From: Chromatiales bacterium
GTDB taxonomy: Bacteria; Pseudomonadota; Gammaproteobacteria; UBA6429; Thiohalophilaceae
Length of the DNA: 5,541 bases
Assembly (NCBI GenBank): GCA_027057985.1
Contig: JALUTJ010000160.1
Span: forward strand, 1 to 5,541
Reading direction: 5' to 3'
Shown here: positions 5,300 to 5,541 of the stretch, piece by piece
Numbering within the stretch: position 1 is the first letter of the stretch
How the letters are laid out: the number at the start of each line of letters is the position of its first letter
The notes under the pieces: generated by a model
Told to the model about the DNA's origin: nothing
Seen by the model: only the letters and a program-made list of their open reading frames with translations
The model's database searches: none
Program-made: the position numbers and the translations under genes

Positions 5300-5541
5300 A
5301 AATAATGTATAGCAGGCAGGAAGCGATTCGCTACAGCATAAAGTAATGTTCGCTGTCGTTACTGCTCATAGATACAAACTAGTGTTCCAGTGGCGATGTT
5401 TCCGAACAATTTGAAAGATTTTCTGAACATGGTATTTTTCATGGTATTTTCTGTGCACTATAGTATGAAAAGCAGCGATACCATGAATGGCAGATTAGCG
5501 TAATCATGGTATTTCTGGCGACCGGTTGAGCAGGCATATTG
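5300..5541. other. Noncoding 3' stretch of the window
   Basis: No convincing gene is visible on either strand in these 242 bp. There is no clear intrinsic terminator after the last gene; the small palindrome AGCGATTCGCT (5322-5332) and a bulged pair AGCA...GTAA / TTACTGCT (5335-5366) have no T-run. The right half holds the CATGGTAT repeat cluster and a weak sigma-70-like promoter (TTTTCA 5436-5441, 17 bp, TATAGT 5459-5464), so it may be the control region of a gene beyond the window. Confidence 0.5.
5428..5517. repeat. Cluster of CATGGTAT repeats (three direct, one inverted)
   Basis: CATGGTATTT occurs at 5428-5437, 5440-5449 and 5505-5514, and its inverse ATACCATG at 5478-5485. Copy two and the inverse extend to a perfect 10-bp inverted repeat, TTCATGGTAT (5438-5447) and ATACCATGAA (5478-5487), with a 30-bp spacer holding a TATAGT box. 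Copies two and three share the longer form TCATGGTATTT(T)CTG. The first two copies are spaced 12 bp apart. The pattern suggests several binding sites for one regulator around a promoter. Confidence 0.6.

Noticed and set aside
5396..5503. A 35-residue open frame containing M-V-F-F-M-V-F
   Set aside because: No ribosome site; the apparent protein repeat is a by-product of the CATGGTATTT DNA repeats.
5515..5531. Possible second sigma-54 promoter, TGGCGACCGGTTGAGC
   Set aside because: The GG-to-GC spacing is one base too long and the TTGC box is broken.
792..5541. CRISPR array, tRNA, rRNA or insertion sequence
   Set aside because: No regularly spaced repeats with spacers, no cloverleaf-like sequence, no transposase frame and no terminal inverted repeats were seen.

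Overview
The window reads as a hydrogen-oxidation locus from a bacterium, most likely a proteobacterium (gamma- or betaproteobacterial chemolithotroph). This is an inference from an NtrC-type, HoxA/HupR-like activator next to a near-consensus sigma-54 promoter, combined with moderate GC content. The taxonomy cannot be fixed from sequence reading alone. All recognisable genes are on the + strand.

Layout. (1) Positions 1-518 hold the C-terminal end of a sigma-54-dependent activator: the last part of the AAA+ domain and a Fis-type DNA-binding helix-turn-helix. It is followed closely by a small GTG-started gene (543-791) for a protein with a C-terminal zinc ribbon. (2) A 265-bp noncoding stretch (792-1056) carries a very good -24/-12 promoter at 983-998 and a perfect 7-bp inverted repeat just upstream of it. 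(3) Two adjacent genes encode the small (1057-2019) and large (2032-3630) subunits of a cytoplasmic-looking [NiFe] hydrogenase of the actinobacterial type (group 1h, HhySL-like). (4) A strong hairpin with a short T-run (3637-3674) follows. (5) Next come two tandem, clearly paralogous genes for small acidic proteins (3710-4024 and 4045-4401). Both end in the same four-cysteine module, C-x2-C-x9-C-x14-C. (6) After a 134-bp gap come a hydrogenase maturation endopeptidase (4536-5012) and, overlapping it by ATGA, a 96-residue protein of unknown function (5009-5299). (7) The last 242 bp have no convincing gene but contain three direct and one inverted copy of CATGGTAT, which look like operator sites for something beyond the window.

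How the parts fit. The activator probably drives the sigma-54 promoter in front of the structural genes. The large subunit still carries its C-terminal tail beyond the last nickel-ligand motif, and the downstream endopeptidase is the enzyme expected to remove it. No cytochrome b, no Tat signal and no diaphorase subunits are present, so the electron acceptor of the hydrogenase is not shown. The paired four-cysteine proteins are the best local candidates for electron transfer or assembly. They and the unknown 96-residue protein are the least explained and most interesting parts of the window.
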